From Gemmatimonadaceae bacterium (GTDB lineage: Bacteria > Gemmatimonadota > Gemmatimonadetes > Gemmatimonadales > Gemmatimonadaceae): a stretch of 64,000 nt of DNA. A model generated the notes under the pieces. It was not told the DNA's origin. It worked only from the letters and a program-made list of their open reading frames with translations, and did not search any database. Shown one piece after another: positions 43,510 to 51,136 of this stretch. Numbering within the stretch: position 1 is the first letter of the stretch; each line of letters starts with the position of its first letter. Both the position numbers and the translations under genes were made by a program. Location: contig DASUHB010000069.1 of NCBI GenBank assembly GCA_036273715.1, positions 124,001-188,000 of the forward strand, in the 5' to 3' direction.

Positions 43510-45633
43510 ATGATCACCGTCCAACTGCTCGGCGGCGCATGCCTGCGGTCCGGCGATACGGTCCTCACCGGTCCGCCCGCTCAGCGTCACCGCATTGCGC
43601 TGTTGACGATGATCGTCACGGCGTGGCCGCAGCCCCTCGCCCGCGACCGCGCGATGGCGCTGCTCTGGCCCGAGCGCGACACGGCCAATGCGCGCCGTCT
43701 GCTCAACCTTGCCGTACACGTGCTGCGGTCTGCGTTAGGCGAGGGCGCGATCGCATCGGCGGGCGACGGCTTGGTCATGAGCCCGCCCCACATCGCCTGC
43801 GACCTGCACGAATTGCGTTCGGCAATCGCGCAGGATGCATCCGAGCGCGTCGTGCAACTGTACTCTGGGCCGTTGCTCGATGGCTTTCATCTCGACGAGT
43901 CGACGGACTTCAGCTACTGGCTCGATGAGCACCGCAGCGAGCTCTCGCACGCGTACATCGGTGCGCTCCTCGCGGTCGCGGCGCGGCAGGAGCTGGTAGG
44001 CGACGTACACGGGCGAGTCGGCACGTGCCGCCGCCTGGTGGCCGCCGACCCGCACTCCGGCGTATACGCGCAGACACTGATGCGCGCGCTCCATGCGGCG
44101 GGCGATCACGCCGGCGCGATCCAGCACGCGAGCGAGCACGCGAGCCGTCTGCGCGCGGACCTCGATCTCGGACCCGATCCGGAGGTCGTCGCGCTCGCGG
44201 AACGGCTCCGCCGCTCGGGCGCGGCGCGGAACCAGATGCCTAACGAACGCGACCGCGCCGCCGCGGCGTCGGTGGCCGTCCTCCCGTTCGTCGACCTGAA
44301 CGCCGACCCGGACAAGGACTACTTCGCGGACGGCATCACCGAAGATGTCATCGCGCAGCTATCCAACATCCGGGCATTGCGAGTGATCTCGCGTGCATCG
44401 GTGATGCCGTTCAAGCAGCGACGGCAGAGCCTCAAGGAGATCGGCATGGCGCTCGGCGCGCGCACGGTGCTCGACGGGAGCATCCGCCACGCCGGCGACC
44501 GCGTGCGTATCGTGGCCAAGCTCGTCGATCCGGAAACCGGTCAGCATCTCTGGGCGGAGACGTACGACCGGCAGCTCACGGACATCTTCGCGATCCAGAC
44601 CGACGTCGCGCTGCACATCGCCGAGGCGCTGAAGGCGGAGTTATCGCGAGACGAACGAGACCGCGTGCGGAGGCAGCCGACGAAGGACCTCCATGCCTAC
44701 CAGCTTTTTCTACAGGGTCGCGAGTGGTTCATCAAGTACAACCCGGACTCCCTCACGCGGGCGATCGAATACTTCGATCGCGCGATCGCGCGCGACCCGG
44801 CGTTCGCGCTCGCGTACGCGCACCTGGCGATGGCGTACATCGAACTGGCCGAGAATGGTGTGATCGCTCCCGACGTGTCGTATGGGCGCGCGTCGGAGGC
44901 GGCGGCGACGGCGCTTCGGCTCGATCCGGCGTTAGGCGCCGCACATTGCACGATGGGATACCTCAAGACCGTTCGCGAGTTCGACTGGGCGAGCGCCGAA
45001 CAGGAATTCAAGCGCGCCCTGGAGTTGCGACCGAGCAACGCCGACGCGTTCGATTTGTACGGGCGGCTGTGCGCGGCCCACGAGCGGTACGATGAGGCGA
45101 TCGCGATGCACGAGCGCGCCAATGAACTGGACCCGCTGGCGCACCGTCTCGATGTCATCACGACGCTCTTGCGCGCCGGGCGCTACGATCAAGCCGTCCT
45201 TCGCGCCGAGGTGGCGGTGGAGCTCGACCCCGACTACGATCGCGCGCGCGCCACGCTCGGTTGGGCGCACTTGCTGAGTGGGCGACAGGACGCCGGACTG
45301 GCGGAGCTGGAGCGCGCGGTGTCGGTATCGCGCGGCAACACGCTGTGGTTAGGCCAACTGGGCCACGCGTACGCGTTCGCCGGACAGACCTCCAAGGCGC
45401 TCGCGATTCTGCGAGAGCTCGAGGAGCGAGCGCGGGCGGTGTACGTGTCGCCCTATCATTTCGCTTACGTGTACGTGGGACTCGGCGACAACGAGCAGGC
45501 GCTGGATTGGCTGGAGCGGGCGGTGGCGGAGCGCACGGGCGCCGCGTACGGCATCAAGGGCTCGTTCCTCTTCACGCCGCTTCGCGCACATCCGCGATTT
45601 CGTGCGCTGCTCAAGCAGATGAAGCTGGCGTAA
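43510..45633 (+). CDS. BTAD-TolB-TPR transcriptional regulator, 707 aa
   Basis: Residues 1-90 form a winged helix like the OmpR-type domain of SARP regulators (VQLLGGACLRSGDTVLT...RAMALLWPERDTANARRLLNLAVHVLR). Residues 95-245 are the bacterial transcriptional activator domain (BTAD), with DGFHLDES, FSYWLDEHR and the helical YAQTLMRALHAAGDHAGAIQ. Residues about 258-385 match the TolB/FlgO-like N-terminal domain (SVAVLPFVDLNADPDKDYFADGITEDVIAQLSNIRALRVISR). The rest is TPR repeats to the end. Such proteins are common in Gemmatimonadota and Acidobacteriota; targets are unknown. Tandem regulatory, ligand-sensing and TPR parts suggest an autoregulated activator. Confidence 0.88.
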   Translation: MITVQLLGGACLRSGDTVLTGPPAQRHRIALLTMIVTAWPQPLARDRAMALLWPERDTANARRLLNLAVHVLRSALGEGAIASAGDGLVMSPPHIACDLHELRSAIAQDASERVVQLYSGPLLDGFHLDESTDFSYWLDEHRSELSHAYIGALLAVAARQELVGDVHGRVGTCRRLVAADPHSGVYAQTLMRALHAAGDHAGAIQHASEHASRLRADLDLGPDPEVVALAERLRRSGAARNQMPNERDRAAAASVAVLPFVDLNADPDKDYFADGITEDVIAQLSNIRALRVISRASVMPFKQRRQSLKEIGMALGARTVLDGSIRHAGDRVRIVAKLVDPETGQHLWAETYDRQLTDIFAIQTDVALHIAEALKAELSRDERDRVRRQPTKDLHAYQLFLQGREWFIKYNPDSLTRAIEYFDRAIARDPAFALAYAHLAMAYIELAENGVIAPDVSYGRASEAAATALRLDPALGAAHCTMGYLKTVREFDWASAEQEFKRALELRPSNADAFDLYGRLCAAHERYDEAIAMHERANELDPLAHRLDVITTLLRAGRYDQAVLRAEVAVELDPDYDRARATLGWAHLLSGRQDAGLAELERAVSVSRGNTLWLGQLGHAYAFAGQTSKALAILRELEERARAVYVSPYHFAYVYVGLGDNEQALDWLERAVAERTGAAYGIKGSFLFTPLRAHPRFRALLKQMKLA

Positions 45634-45944
45634 CGCGCCGAGCAGCATCGCCGCACGCCCTCCCTCGGTGGCGATCAATCGGCCGCGCGTTATTCACCAG
45701 AGATCTGCGCGCGTGGTCGAGCACTGCCACGTTCCCTTCAAGCTTCGCCTAACCCCGGCGGACAAGCATGACGTGATCGAATGCGTGAAGTCGTTATAGC
45801 GATAGCCGCGTCGCCGAGCACGCAGCCATTCTTGTAGAAGCGCAACAGGTCGCCGCAGCGACCGGTCGCCGAAACAGTCGTGGGTCAACTCTCCCATTGC
45901 GTCGAAGCGCCCACATCCGTTCGCTAAAGGCATTGGTTGCGCGA
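45634..45944. other. 311-base gap without a supported gene
   Basis: Between the TPR regulator and the convergent acetyltransferase I see no credible coding frame, hairpin or repeat beyond a single GCCTAAC copy at about 45747. A minus-strand frame of 79 codons has an atypical composition and no ribosome binding site. Confidence 0.4.
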
Positions 45945-46457
45945 TTAGGCGTGCAAAGGCGGCTCGAGCTCGCGGGTCATCTCGACCATGGTTCGGCGAA
46001 AGCCGGCGCTCGCGAATAGACGTTGCGCCGCCTCGTTCCGCTCTGCCGTCGACAACACGACTTGTGATGAGCCGCTCGTGCGAAGCGCCTCGAGCATCGC
46101 GTGCAACAGCTGTCGTCCAATCCCGCGACCGCGGAATTGCGGGTCGACGATGATGTCCTGAATAACAGCGGCTGGTCCGCGAAGCGCCATGTAATCGTAG
46201 CCTTCGATCGTCGCGTACGCGTAGCCGACCACATCCCCGTGGTCGTCGGCGACCAGCACAATCACATGCGGATCGGCTAGCTGCCTAACGAGGAATGCCG
46301 CGTAGTCGGCGGGCGTGCGATCGCGCGTCGGAAGGAACCGCCGCTCGTCAAAGTGGTGGTGCTCCTCGACGAGCAGCGCGCCGAGTCTGCCCAGCCGGGG
46401 CAGATCGGCGGTCGAGGCGCGCCGGATGGCGGTGGTGGAAGCTTGCGTTCTCGACAT
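45945..46457 (-). CDS. GNAT-family N-acetyltransferase, 170 aa
   Basis: GNAT fold: TTAIRRASTADLPRLGRLGALLVEEHHHFDER (alpha1-2), VIVLVADDHGDVVGYAYATIEG, then acetyl-CoA motif A VIQDIIVDPQFRGRGIGRQLLHAMLEALRTSG (the R-G-R-G-I-G P-loop) and motif B VVLSTAERNEAAQRLFASAGFRRTMVEM. The length and order are typical of protein or small-molecule acetyltransferases. A HHHF cluster in the first loop could matter for substrate. Single gene; ATG at 46457. Confidence 0.92.
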   Translation of the reverse strand: MSRTQASTTAIRRASTADLPRLGRLGALLVEEHHHFDERRFLPTRDRTPADYAAFLVRQLADPHVIVLVADDHGDVVGYAYATIEGYDYMALRGPAAVIQDIIVDPQFRGRGIGRQLLHAMLEALRTSGSSQVVLSTAERNEAAQRLFASAGFRRTMVEMTRELEPPLHA

Positions 46458-46543
46458 AGTAGCTACTCGTTAGGCTGGTTGGTGCCGGCAACGCGTTGCG
46501 CTGCACAAAAATGTGTCCGACCGAAGGCACGGCCGAAAGATGT

Positions 46544-46801
46544 TCACCACGGCGACCGCGCGAATCGGGCGATCAGCGGACGGCGACGCTCGGCGGCCGC
46601 GCGCAGTTCGCCCGAGAGATCGCAATTGACGAGGTCAGCCGTCAGCTCGATGCGCGTGCCCCGCACGTAGCCCACCGAGACTTCGCCCGCCAGCCTTGGC
46701 AACGCCCACGTCGAGCTCACCTGGCCGCAGGAGAAAGAAGCGGTCGGGAAATCGACTTTCGGGGATTCCAGACTTCGAGTAGGTACACGCGTATTTGTCA
46801 T
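46544..46801 (-). CDS. Small hypothetical protein, 85 aa
   Basis: ATG at 46801 preceded by AAGG. The product, VPTRSLESPKVDFPTASFSCGQVSSTWALPRL then GEVSVGYVRGTRIELTADLVNCDLSGELRAAAERRRPLI, looks like a beta-rich segment followed by a helix. An overlapping frame (46635-46871) carries a different reading, so a frameshifted longer gene is possible. No family recognised. It lies between the acetyltransferase and the Nudix gene, all on the minus strand. Confidence 0.3.
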   Translation of the reverse strand: MTNTRVPTRSLESPKVDFPTASFSCGQVSSTWALPRLAGEVSVGYVRGTRIELTADLVNCDLSGELRAAAERRRPLIARFARSPW

Positions 46802-46877
46802 AGCCCTTAATGAAATTCGAGAGGACCGTGACGTGCCAGAGCTGCTCTGGAGCTTCCGGGTTCACGCGCATGCGTGC

Positions 46878-47567
46878 CTACAGTTCAAAGTTGAAGCCGC
46901 CCTTCTTGAGCGCGGCGTACTTTGCGTGGTTGAATCGGAACAGCTGCGCCGGTCGATGGGCGCCCTGCACTGCGAACTCATTGAGCGGCGTGAGGACGTC
47001 CATTGCCAATATCTTCTTTCGAAAATTTCGCTTGTCGATCGAGCATTGAGTCACGGCCTCGTAGAGGGTCTGAAGCTGCGATAGCGCGAATTTGCCTGGC
47101 AACAGCTCAAACCCAAGTGGTTCGTAGCGCACCTTCGCGCGAAGCCGCCCGACGGCTTTGGCTACTATCCGATCGTGATCGAAGGCCAGCGGCGGCAGCT
47201 TCGGAAGAGGAAACCATGCCGCGGCGTCAGCATCGGTTGCTCCGATTGCAGGATGTCCGGCGAGATCGACGAGGGCATAGTAGGCTACACTAACCACTCG
47301 CCCCCTCGGGTCCCGATCCAGCGCGCCGAACGTATACAACTGCTCCAAGAACACGTCCTGCAAGGTCGTTTCTTCCCGCAGTTCGCGCCGGGCGGCGTCA
47401 TCGAGTGTCTCGTCGATGTGTGCGAACCCACCCGGCAGTGCCCAACGACCCTTGAATGGCTCCAGTCCCCGTTGGATGAGAAGGATCTTGAGTTTGGCGT
47501 CATCGAAGCCGAAAGCGACACAGTCTACCGTCAGCGCCGGCCGCGGAAATTTGTAGGAATGGCCCAT
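46878..47567 (-). CDS. Nudix protein of the NrtR/ADP-ribose type, 229 aa
   Basis: The ATG at 47567 gives [22 protein letters not shown]. The Nudix box [24 protein letters not shown] (about residues 45-70) is nearly canonical, with EET instead of EExG at the end. The C-terminal part has the winged helix with [23 protein letters not shown], as in NrtR, the repressor of NAD salvage that senses ADP-ribose. Whether this copy hydrolyses substrate or only senses it cannot be decided; the Nudix box is largely intact. No NAD biosynthesis gene is adjacent. Upstream, 47701-47709 is a run of nine G, a possible slippage site. Confidence 0.87.
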   Translation of the reverse strand: MGHSYKFPRPALTVDCVAFGFDDAKLKILLIQRGLEPFKGRWALPGGFAHIDETLDDAARRELREETTLQDVFLEQLYTFGALDRDPRGRVVSVAYYALVDLAGHPAIGATDADAAAWFPLPKLPPLAFDHDRIVAKAVGRLRAKVRYEPLGFELLPGKFALSQLQTLYEAVTQCSIDKRNFRKKILAMDVLTPLNEFAVQGAHRPAQLFRFNHAKYAALKKGGFNFEL

Positions 47568-47807
47568 GGCTACACGTAGTCGGCGCGCTATTCGGCAATG
47601 ACCGCGACAGCGGGTCGATAGAGCGTAGTAGTTGACATCGAAGGTATCTTGATGCGCCCCCAGATGCCCACCCAGGGCGTGGGAGGTTCGCCGCGATCCC
47701 GGGGGGGGGTCCATCCCCGCCACCGTCCCGAATACGACGAAGACCGCCGGCGTCGCAGCGGAATCGATGCGGAACTGCTTGCCGAATGCCGCGAGCTGCC
47801 GCGCTTC

Positions 47808-48272
47808 TCAAATCAGCGTCTCCAGTCGCGCAAAGCTCGCCTCCATTCCTCCCTCCATTCCCGTCGCCAACATCGCCGCGCGCGTCGCTGCGTTAGGCAG
47901 CGTCATTCGCATCGTCATGACCGTCCCCGATCCATTCGCCTCGAACGTCGTTTCGACGTGATTGTCCGGCGTCGGATCCGGCAAGTGCATCCGCTCGACG
48001 TGCACGATTCTGCGATAGGGCGTGAGCTCGATGAACTCGCCGGTCAAGAAGAATCCGGCCTGACCGCTGCTCGCCCATTCGAAGCGCATCTTGCCCCCCG
48101 GGCGCGCGTCGCAGATACAGACCGGCATCGTCCAGCCGTCGGGGCCGAGCATCCATTGTTGGATGAGCTTGGGGTCGGTGTGCGCGCGGTACAGCGCCTC
48201 GGGCGTCGCCGCGAACTGCCTCGTGACCACCACGTAGCGATCGCCCTGCGTCTCGAGTTTGAGTTTGCTCAT
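47808..48272 (-). CDS. SRPBCC (AHSA1-like) domain protein, 154 aa
   Basis: MSKLKLETQGDRYVVVTRQFAATPEALYRAHTDPKLIQQWMLGPDGWTMPVCICDARPGGKMRFEWASSG... fits AHSA1, complete with the C-terminal helix (MEGGMEASFARLETLI). W and PGG landmarks are intact. The ATG overlaps the ArsR stop (ATGA) and is preceded by GGAGG. The product probably binds a hydrophobic ligand in its cavity, as inferred from the family. Second ArsR/SRPBCC unit of the window; nucleotide composition is lower in GC than in flanking operons and no GTTAGGC motif occurs after 47890. Confidence 0.9.
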   Translation of the reverse strand: MSKLKLETQGDRYVVVTRQFAATPEALYRAHTDPKLIQQWMLGPDGWTMPVCICDARPGGKMRFEWASSGQAGFFLTGEFIELTPYRRIVHVERMHLPDPTPDNHVETTFEANGSGTVMTMRMTLPNAATRAAMLATGMEGGMEASFARLETLI

Positions 48273-48622
48273 CGCTTTCCTCCTTTTTTTCGGGGTGCCG
48301 ATTCCATGTCCGCGAGCACGTGGTCGAGCCGGTCGTAGTTCCGCTCGAGGGCCGTTCGCAGCATCTCGAGCCAGCGGTCCATCGCGTCGATTCCCGCAGT
48401 GGCGAGGCGACGCGGACGCCGCGTGCCCTCCGTGCGCTGCGCGACGAGCCCTGCGTCCTCGAGCACTTTGAGGTGCTGCGAGATCGCGGGCTGCGACATC
48501 GCGAACGGCTTGGCGAGTTCCATGACGGTGGCCTCGCCTTTGGCGAGGCGGGTCAGGATCGCGCGGCGCGTGGGATCGGCGAGGGCGAGGAAGGCGCTGT
48601 CGAGGCGGTCGGTGCTTATCAT
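48269..48622 (-). CDS. ArsR-family transcriptional regulator paired with SRPBCC protein, 117 aa
   Basis: Winged helix: STDRLDSAFLALADPTRRAILTRLAKGEATVMELAKPFAMSQPAISQHLKVLEDAGLVAQRTEGTRRPRRL. No cysteines, so no metal site of the known ArsR types. The ATG at 48622 lies seven bases after a strong -10, so the message is probably leaderless. A 22-base palindrome covering the -10 is the likely operator (see 48626-48658). The stop overlaps the SRPBCC start. Confidence 0.93.
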   Translation of the reverse strand: MISTDRLDSAFLALADPTRRAILTRLAKGEATVMELAKPFAMSQPAISQHLKVLEDAGLVAQRTEGTRRPRRLATAGIDAMDRWLEMLRTALERNYDRLDHVLADMESAPRKKGGKR

Positions 48623-48625
48623 AGG

Positions 48626-48658
48626 ATGTATCTTATATAAGTTACATATTATTGTCAA
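48626..48658 (-). promoter_or_regulatory. Leaderless promoter and ArsR operator (minus strand)
   Basis: TTGACA (48658-48653), 17 bases, TAAGAT (48635-48630), then seven bases to the ATG at 48622. The interval 48626-48647 is a palindrome with arms ATGTATCTTAT and ATAAGTTACAT, symmetric at 20 of 22 positions. It overlaps the -10 and the start of transcription, so bound ArsR would block RNA polymerase. Confidence 0.75.
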
Positions 48659-48724
48659 GCCCGCGCCAAAAGTCACGGTCCAGGGTTACTGGTGCAAGGA
48701 TGTTCCAGCGTCACAACCGGTTAG

Positions 48725-48759
48725 TTGACACAATTACATTATATGGTGTACTATAGGAA
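48725..48759 (+). promoter_or_regulatory. Leaderless promoter and ArsR operator (plus strand)
   Basis: TTGACA (48725-48730) and TACTAT (48749-48754) are 18 bases apart, and the ATG follows five bases after the -10, so the transcript likely starts at or next to the start codon. TACATTATATGGTGTA (48735-48750) is an imperfect palindrome (TACA-x2-ATAT-x2-TGTA) just upstream and over the -10. The two ArsR promoters face away from each other in a 137-base AT-rich region. Confidence 0.65.
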
Positions 48760-49158
48760 ATGCATTGCTCACCAGTGACAGGACGGATCCCCGCTTCGCT
48801 CGGCAAGCCCGAACCACGTGACCGTCCGCTCCTCGATGCCGCTCGCGCCGCGGAACTCAGCCGGCTGTTCAAGATGTTCGCGAACGATACCCGGCTTCGC
48901 TTGTTGCACGCGCTCGAGCGCAGCCGCGAGATCTGTGTGACGGATCTCGCCGCCGAAGTCGAGATGGCACCACAAGCGGTTTCGAATCAGCTCCAGCGAC
49001 TAGCGGATCGCCGTCTCGTTGCCGCACGACGTGAGGGCACGCGCTTGTATTACAGCATCGCTGACCCATGTGTGGGCGGCTTTCTCGACCTTGGTCTCTG
49101 TCTCCTGGAAGAGACCGCGAAATCTGCGAAGCCTGGCCGACGTCGGACGCGCAAGTGA
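48760..49158 (+). CDS. ArsR-family transcriptional regulator with candidate thiol site, 132 aa
   Basis: ArsR/SmtB winged helix: ELSRLFKMFANDTRLRLLHALERSREICVTDLAAEVEMAPQAVSNQLQRLADRRLVAARREGTRLYYSIAD. Cysteine C59 (in the ELCV-like EICV of helix 3) and C104/C114 in the C-terminal helix (DPCVGGFLDLGLC) could bind a thiophilic metal, as in CmtR-type sensors, although not all its ligands are conserved. The start codon appears leaderless. The hydrolase gene begins in its stop codon (GTGA overlap), so both are in one transcript. Confidence 0.9.
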   Translation: MHCSPVTGRIPASLGKPEPRDRPLLDAARAAELSRLFKMFANDTRLRLLHALERSREICVTDLAAEVEMAPQAVSNQLQRLADRRLVAARREGTRLYYSIADPCVGGFLDLGLCLLEETAKSAKPGRRRTRK

Positions 49159-50024
49159 ATGCATCGACCAACGGGCAGCGACGCGTTCTGCCGTTACAGG
49201 ATGCACGAGTCGCCTATCTGGACGAGGGAAGCGGCACGCCGGTGCTCCTCCTTCATGGCTGTCCGTTCGCGTCATTCGTATGGCGGCGCGTGATTCCCCT
49301 CTTGGCTCCGACCCATCGATGCATCGCACCCGATCTGCTCGGCCTCGGCGACACTGAGACAGATCCAAACGCCGATTGGTCGCTGCGTGCCCAAGCAACG
49401 ATGGCGATCCGTCTGCTCGATGCGCTCGGCATCGACCGCGCCCACGTCGTTGGACACGACCATGGCGGCGCCATTGCGCAACTTCTTGCGGCGGAGCATC
49501 CGTCACGAGTCGGCCGTCTCGTTCTTGCCGATGTCGAGGCGTACGACAACTGGCCGTCGGCCGAGGAGAAGCCGTTCGTACGGGTGGCCCTGTTGCCGAT
49601 CGTCGGCGACGCGGTGCTCTGGCTGTGGTCACGAAAGGCGGTTCTGCGATCCACGCTCGTTCGGGCGAAGGCCGTCTCCGATCCGCATGCGCTCACGCAG
49701 GCGTTTCTCGACGCGTTCATTCGCGCCAACCTCGGCGATCGCAGACGGAGGAACAAGACGAAGCGATTCCTCGCTGGGCAATTTGATCCGCAGAACAATC
49801 GCGTCACCATGGACCTGCTCGACGGTCTGCGTCGGTTCGATCATCCAACGTTGCTCGTCTGGGCGCAGGACGATCCGCACTTCGGACCGGCGTGGGGCGA
49901 ACGACTGCGGGGCGACATCCCCGGGGCCGTGGACCTCGTGCTACTGCAGTCGACCGGTCATCTGCTCATGGAGGAGCGCCCAGAGCGCTTCGCCACACTC
50001 GTTCGCGGCTTTCTTCTCACGTGA
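49155..50024 (+). CDS. Alpha/beta hydrolase, haloalkane dehalogenase/epoxide hydrolase-like, 289 aa
   Basis: The start is GTG at 49155 (VNASTNGQRRVLPLQ). The oxyanion loop is LLLHGCPFASFVW. The nucleophile elbow VVGHDHGG has Asp102 in the place of Ser, as in epoxide hydrolases and haloalkane dehalogenases. The catalytic acid region is VWAQDDPHFG (Asp239/240) and the histidine is H269 in STGHLLMEERPE. A cap domain occupies about residues 130-220. The context, a thiol-type ArsR regulator and a small membrane protein, suggests a detoxification operon. The substrate is unknown. Confidence 0.9.
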   Translation: MNASTNGQRRVLPLQDARVAYLDEGSGTPVLLLHGCPFASFVWRRVIPLLAPTHRCIAPDLLGLGDTETDPNADWSLRAQATMAIRLLDALGIDRAHVVGHDHGGAIAQLLAAEHPSRVGRLVLADVEAYDNWPSAEEKPFVRVALLPIVGDAVLWLWSRKAVLRSTLVRAKAVSDPHALTQAFLDAFIRANLGDRRRRNKTKRFLAGQFDPQNNRVTMDLLDGLRRFDHPTLLVWAQDDPHFGPAWGERLRGDIPGAVDLVLLQSTGHLLMEERPERFATLVRGFLLT

Positions 50025-50040
50025 ATCGCAGAGGAGTCGA

Positions 50041-50511
50041 ATGTCATCCGGCGTAGCGCGCGCGTGGCTCTCACTCGTCTCGATTGTCCTCGTGCTCTGG
50101 GGAATTGTCTTCGCCTTTTTCGGCCTCAAGATCCTGCCGGTCGAGCGAGTCGTGCTTCTGGATTGGGAGAGCGCGATCTACGGCACGATCATGATGGGTT
50201 GGGGCGTCACCCTGTTGCTCGTCGGGCAAATCGCCCTCACGCGAAGGGATCGGCAACTCACGCGAGCGTTGTTGATTGGCGTGACTGTGTGGTTGCTGGC
50301 GGAAGCGACGTTCTCCTTGCGCTACGCCGTGTGGTTCAACATCGGCGTCGACGTTGGCGTCTTCGTCCTGTTTGCCGTGCCGCTCCTCAGCGGCGTTCGA
50401 AGCAAACACCCGAGCGACAGCGGGCGAAGCGACGAGGGGAAAAAACGCTCTTCCGGAATTCCCGGGAAACGCAGCGTGAGAAGTCCAAGGAAAGCAGATC
50501 AAGGATCGTGA
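50041..50511 (+). CDS. Four-TM membrane protein with repeat-derived C-terminal tail, 156 aa
   Basis: GAGGAG precedes the ATG. Four TM helices: WLSLVSIVLVLWGIVFAFFGL, AIYGTIMMGWGVTLLLVGQIAL, LLIGVTVWLLAEATFSLRY and GVDVGVFVLFAVPLLSG. After residue about 122 the tail (RSKHPSDSGRSDEGKKRSS...) is encoded by GCGAAGCGACG-type repeat DNA that recurs at 50729 and 50772, so the natural end of the protein has probably been replaced. Third gene of the ArsR-hydrolase operon. Function unknown. Confidence 0.75.
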   Translation: MSSGVARAWLSLVSIVLVLWGIVFAFFGLKILPVERVVLLDWESAIYGTIMMGWGVTLLLVGQIALTRRDRQLTRALLIGVTVWLLAEATFSLRYAVWFNIGVDVGVFVLFAVPLLSGVRSKHPSDSGRSDEGKKRSSGIPGKRSVRSPRKADQGS

Positions 50512-50536
50512 GGCAGGCCCCGACGGCCAGAGTGCT

Positions 50537-50657
50537 ACGCTCATGAAGACGCGGACAAAGCCGGACACAACGGGCACAGCCCGAATAACAGGCAAAGACT
50601 TTGTGTTGCCCTGTCGTGTCCACCGTGTCCGCGCCGTGTCCGCGTCTTCATGAGCGT
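50537..50657. repeat. 121-base hairpin element with perfect 21-base arms
   Basis: The arms at 50537-50557 (ACGCTCATGAAGACGCGGAC, plus A) and 50637-50657 are perfect reverse complements. Between them are several shorter TGTCCG/CGGACA motifs, including a direct repeat GTGTCCGCGCCGTGTCCGCG on the right side. The element resembles the one at 13947 in its TGTCCG content. It lies just after the hydrolase operon and may work as a terminator, but its size and internal repetition point to a small non-autonomous mobile element. Confidence 0.7.
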
Positions 50658-50697
50658 ATCACTCTCCTCGGCTGGGTCCCGCTTCACTATCCAAGGG

Positions 50698-50783
50698 GCC
50701 GGATTTTACCGGACTGTCGCGAGCCGCAGGCGAAGCGACGGCGGGATTTGACCCGACTGTCGCGAGCCGCAGGCGAAGCGACG
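50698..50783. repeat. Tandem 43-base repeat, two units
   Basis: Units 50698-50740 and 50741-50783 share GGATTT(T/G)ACC(G/C)GACTGTC and the identical 3' part GCGAGCCGCAGGCGAAGCGACG. The ending GGCGAAGCGACGAGGG also occurs at 50423-50438, inside the gene before. These copies flank the hairpin element. Confidence 0.7.
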
Positions 50784-50811
50784 AGGGAAAAAAGAGCGCC
50801 GGCACGACAAA

Positions 50812-50836
50812 GCCCCCGGCCGTTTAGGCCGGGGGC
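50812..50836 (-). terminator. Intrinsic terminator of tRNA-Pro
   Basis: Perfect 10-base arms GCCCCCGGCC (50812-50821) and GGCCGGGGGC (50827-50836) around a 5-base loop. On the minus strand the stem follows the tRNA by three bases and is followed by TTTGTCG, a short U-tract. It fits the end of the tRNA transcript. Confidence 0.8.
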
Positions 50837-50839
50837 GAG

Positions 50840-50913
50840 TCGGGACGGCGGGATTTGAACCCGCGACCCCCTGAACCCCATTCAGGTGCGCTACCGGGCT
50901 GCGCCACGTCCCG
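50840..50913 (-). tRNA. tRNA-Pro (anticodon GGG)
   Basis: On the minus strand the 7-base acceptor stem CGGGACG/CGTCCCG closes a full cloverleaf: D-arm GCGCAGCCCGGTAGCGC, anticodon stem CCTGA/TCAGG with loop ATGGGGT (anticodon GGG at the centre), variable loop GGGTC, and T-arm GCGGG-TTCAAAT-CCCGC. The discriminator base is A, no CCA is encoded. It reads CCC and CCU codons. A strong terminator follows. The gene stands alone and could serve as an integration target, but no integrase is near. Confidence 0.97.
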
Positions 50914-51136
50914 TCTGATCGCCCACTCAGGCAATCGACTGCGACAATCTACCGGACCCGCCACTCGCCCACAACTCGGACACAGCACCGCAGATCTTCG
51001 GAAGTTCGCGCCAGAGCGGCAATTGCCTCGCTTCCCCACCCCCGCGCACCGACGTAAACTTCCCCGCGTCCGCGATACGCCCGCCGCCTAAAGCGGGTCT
51101 CACGGACCAGCTCCTCAAGATGACGGCGGTGCCCGC

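Noticed and set aside
47701-47709. Run of nine G in front of the Nudix gene
   Set aside because: A homopolymer alone could be a phase-variable tract, but it lies outside the supported coding region and no frame change depends on it.
50812-50913. Integrated element at tRNA-Pro
   Set aside because: tRNA genes are common integration sites, but there is no integrase, no partial tRNA copy and no second attachment repeat in the window.
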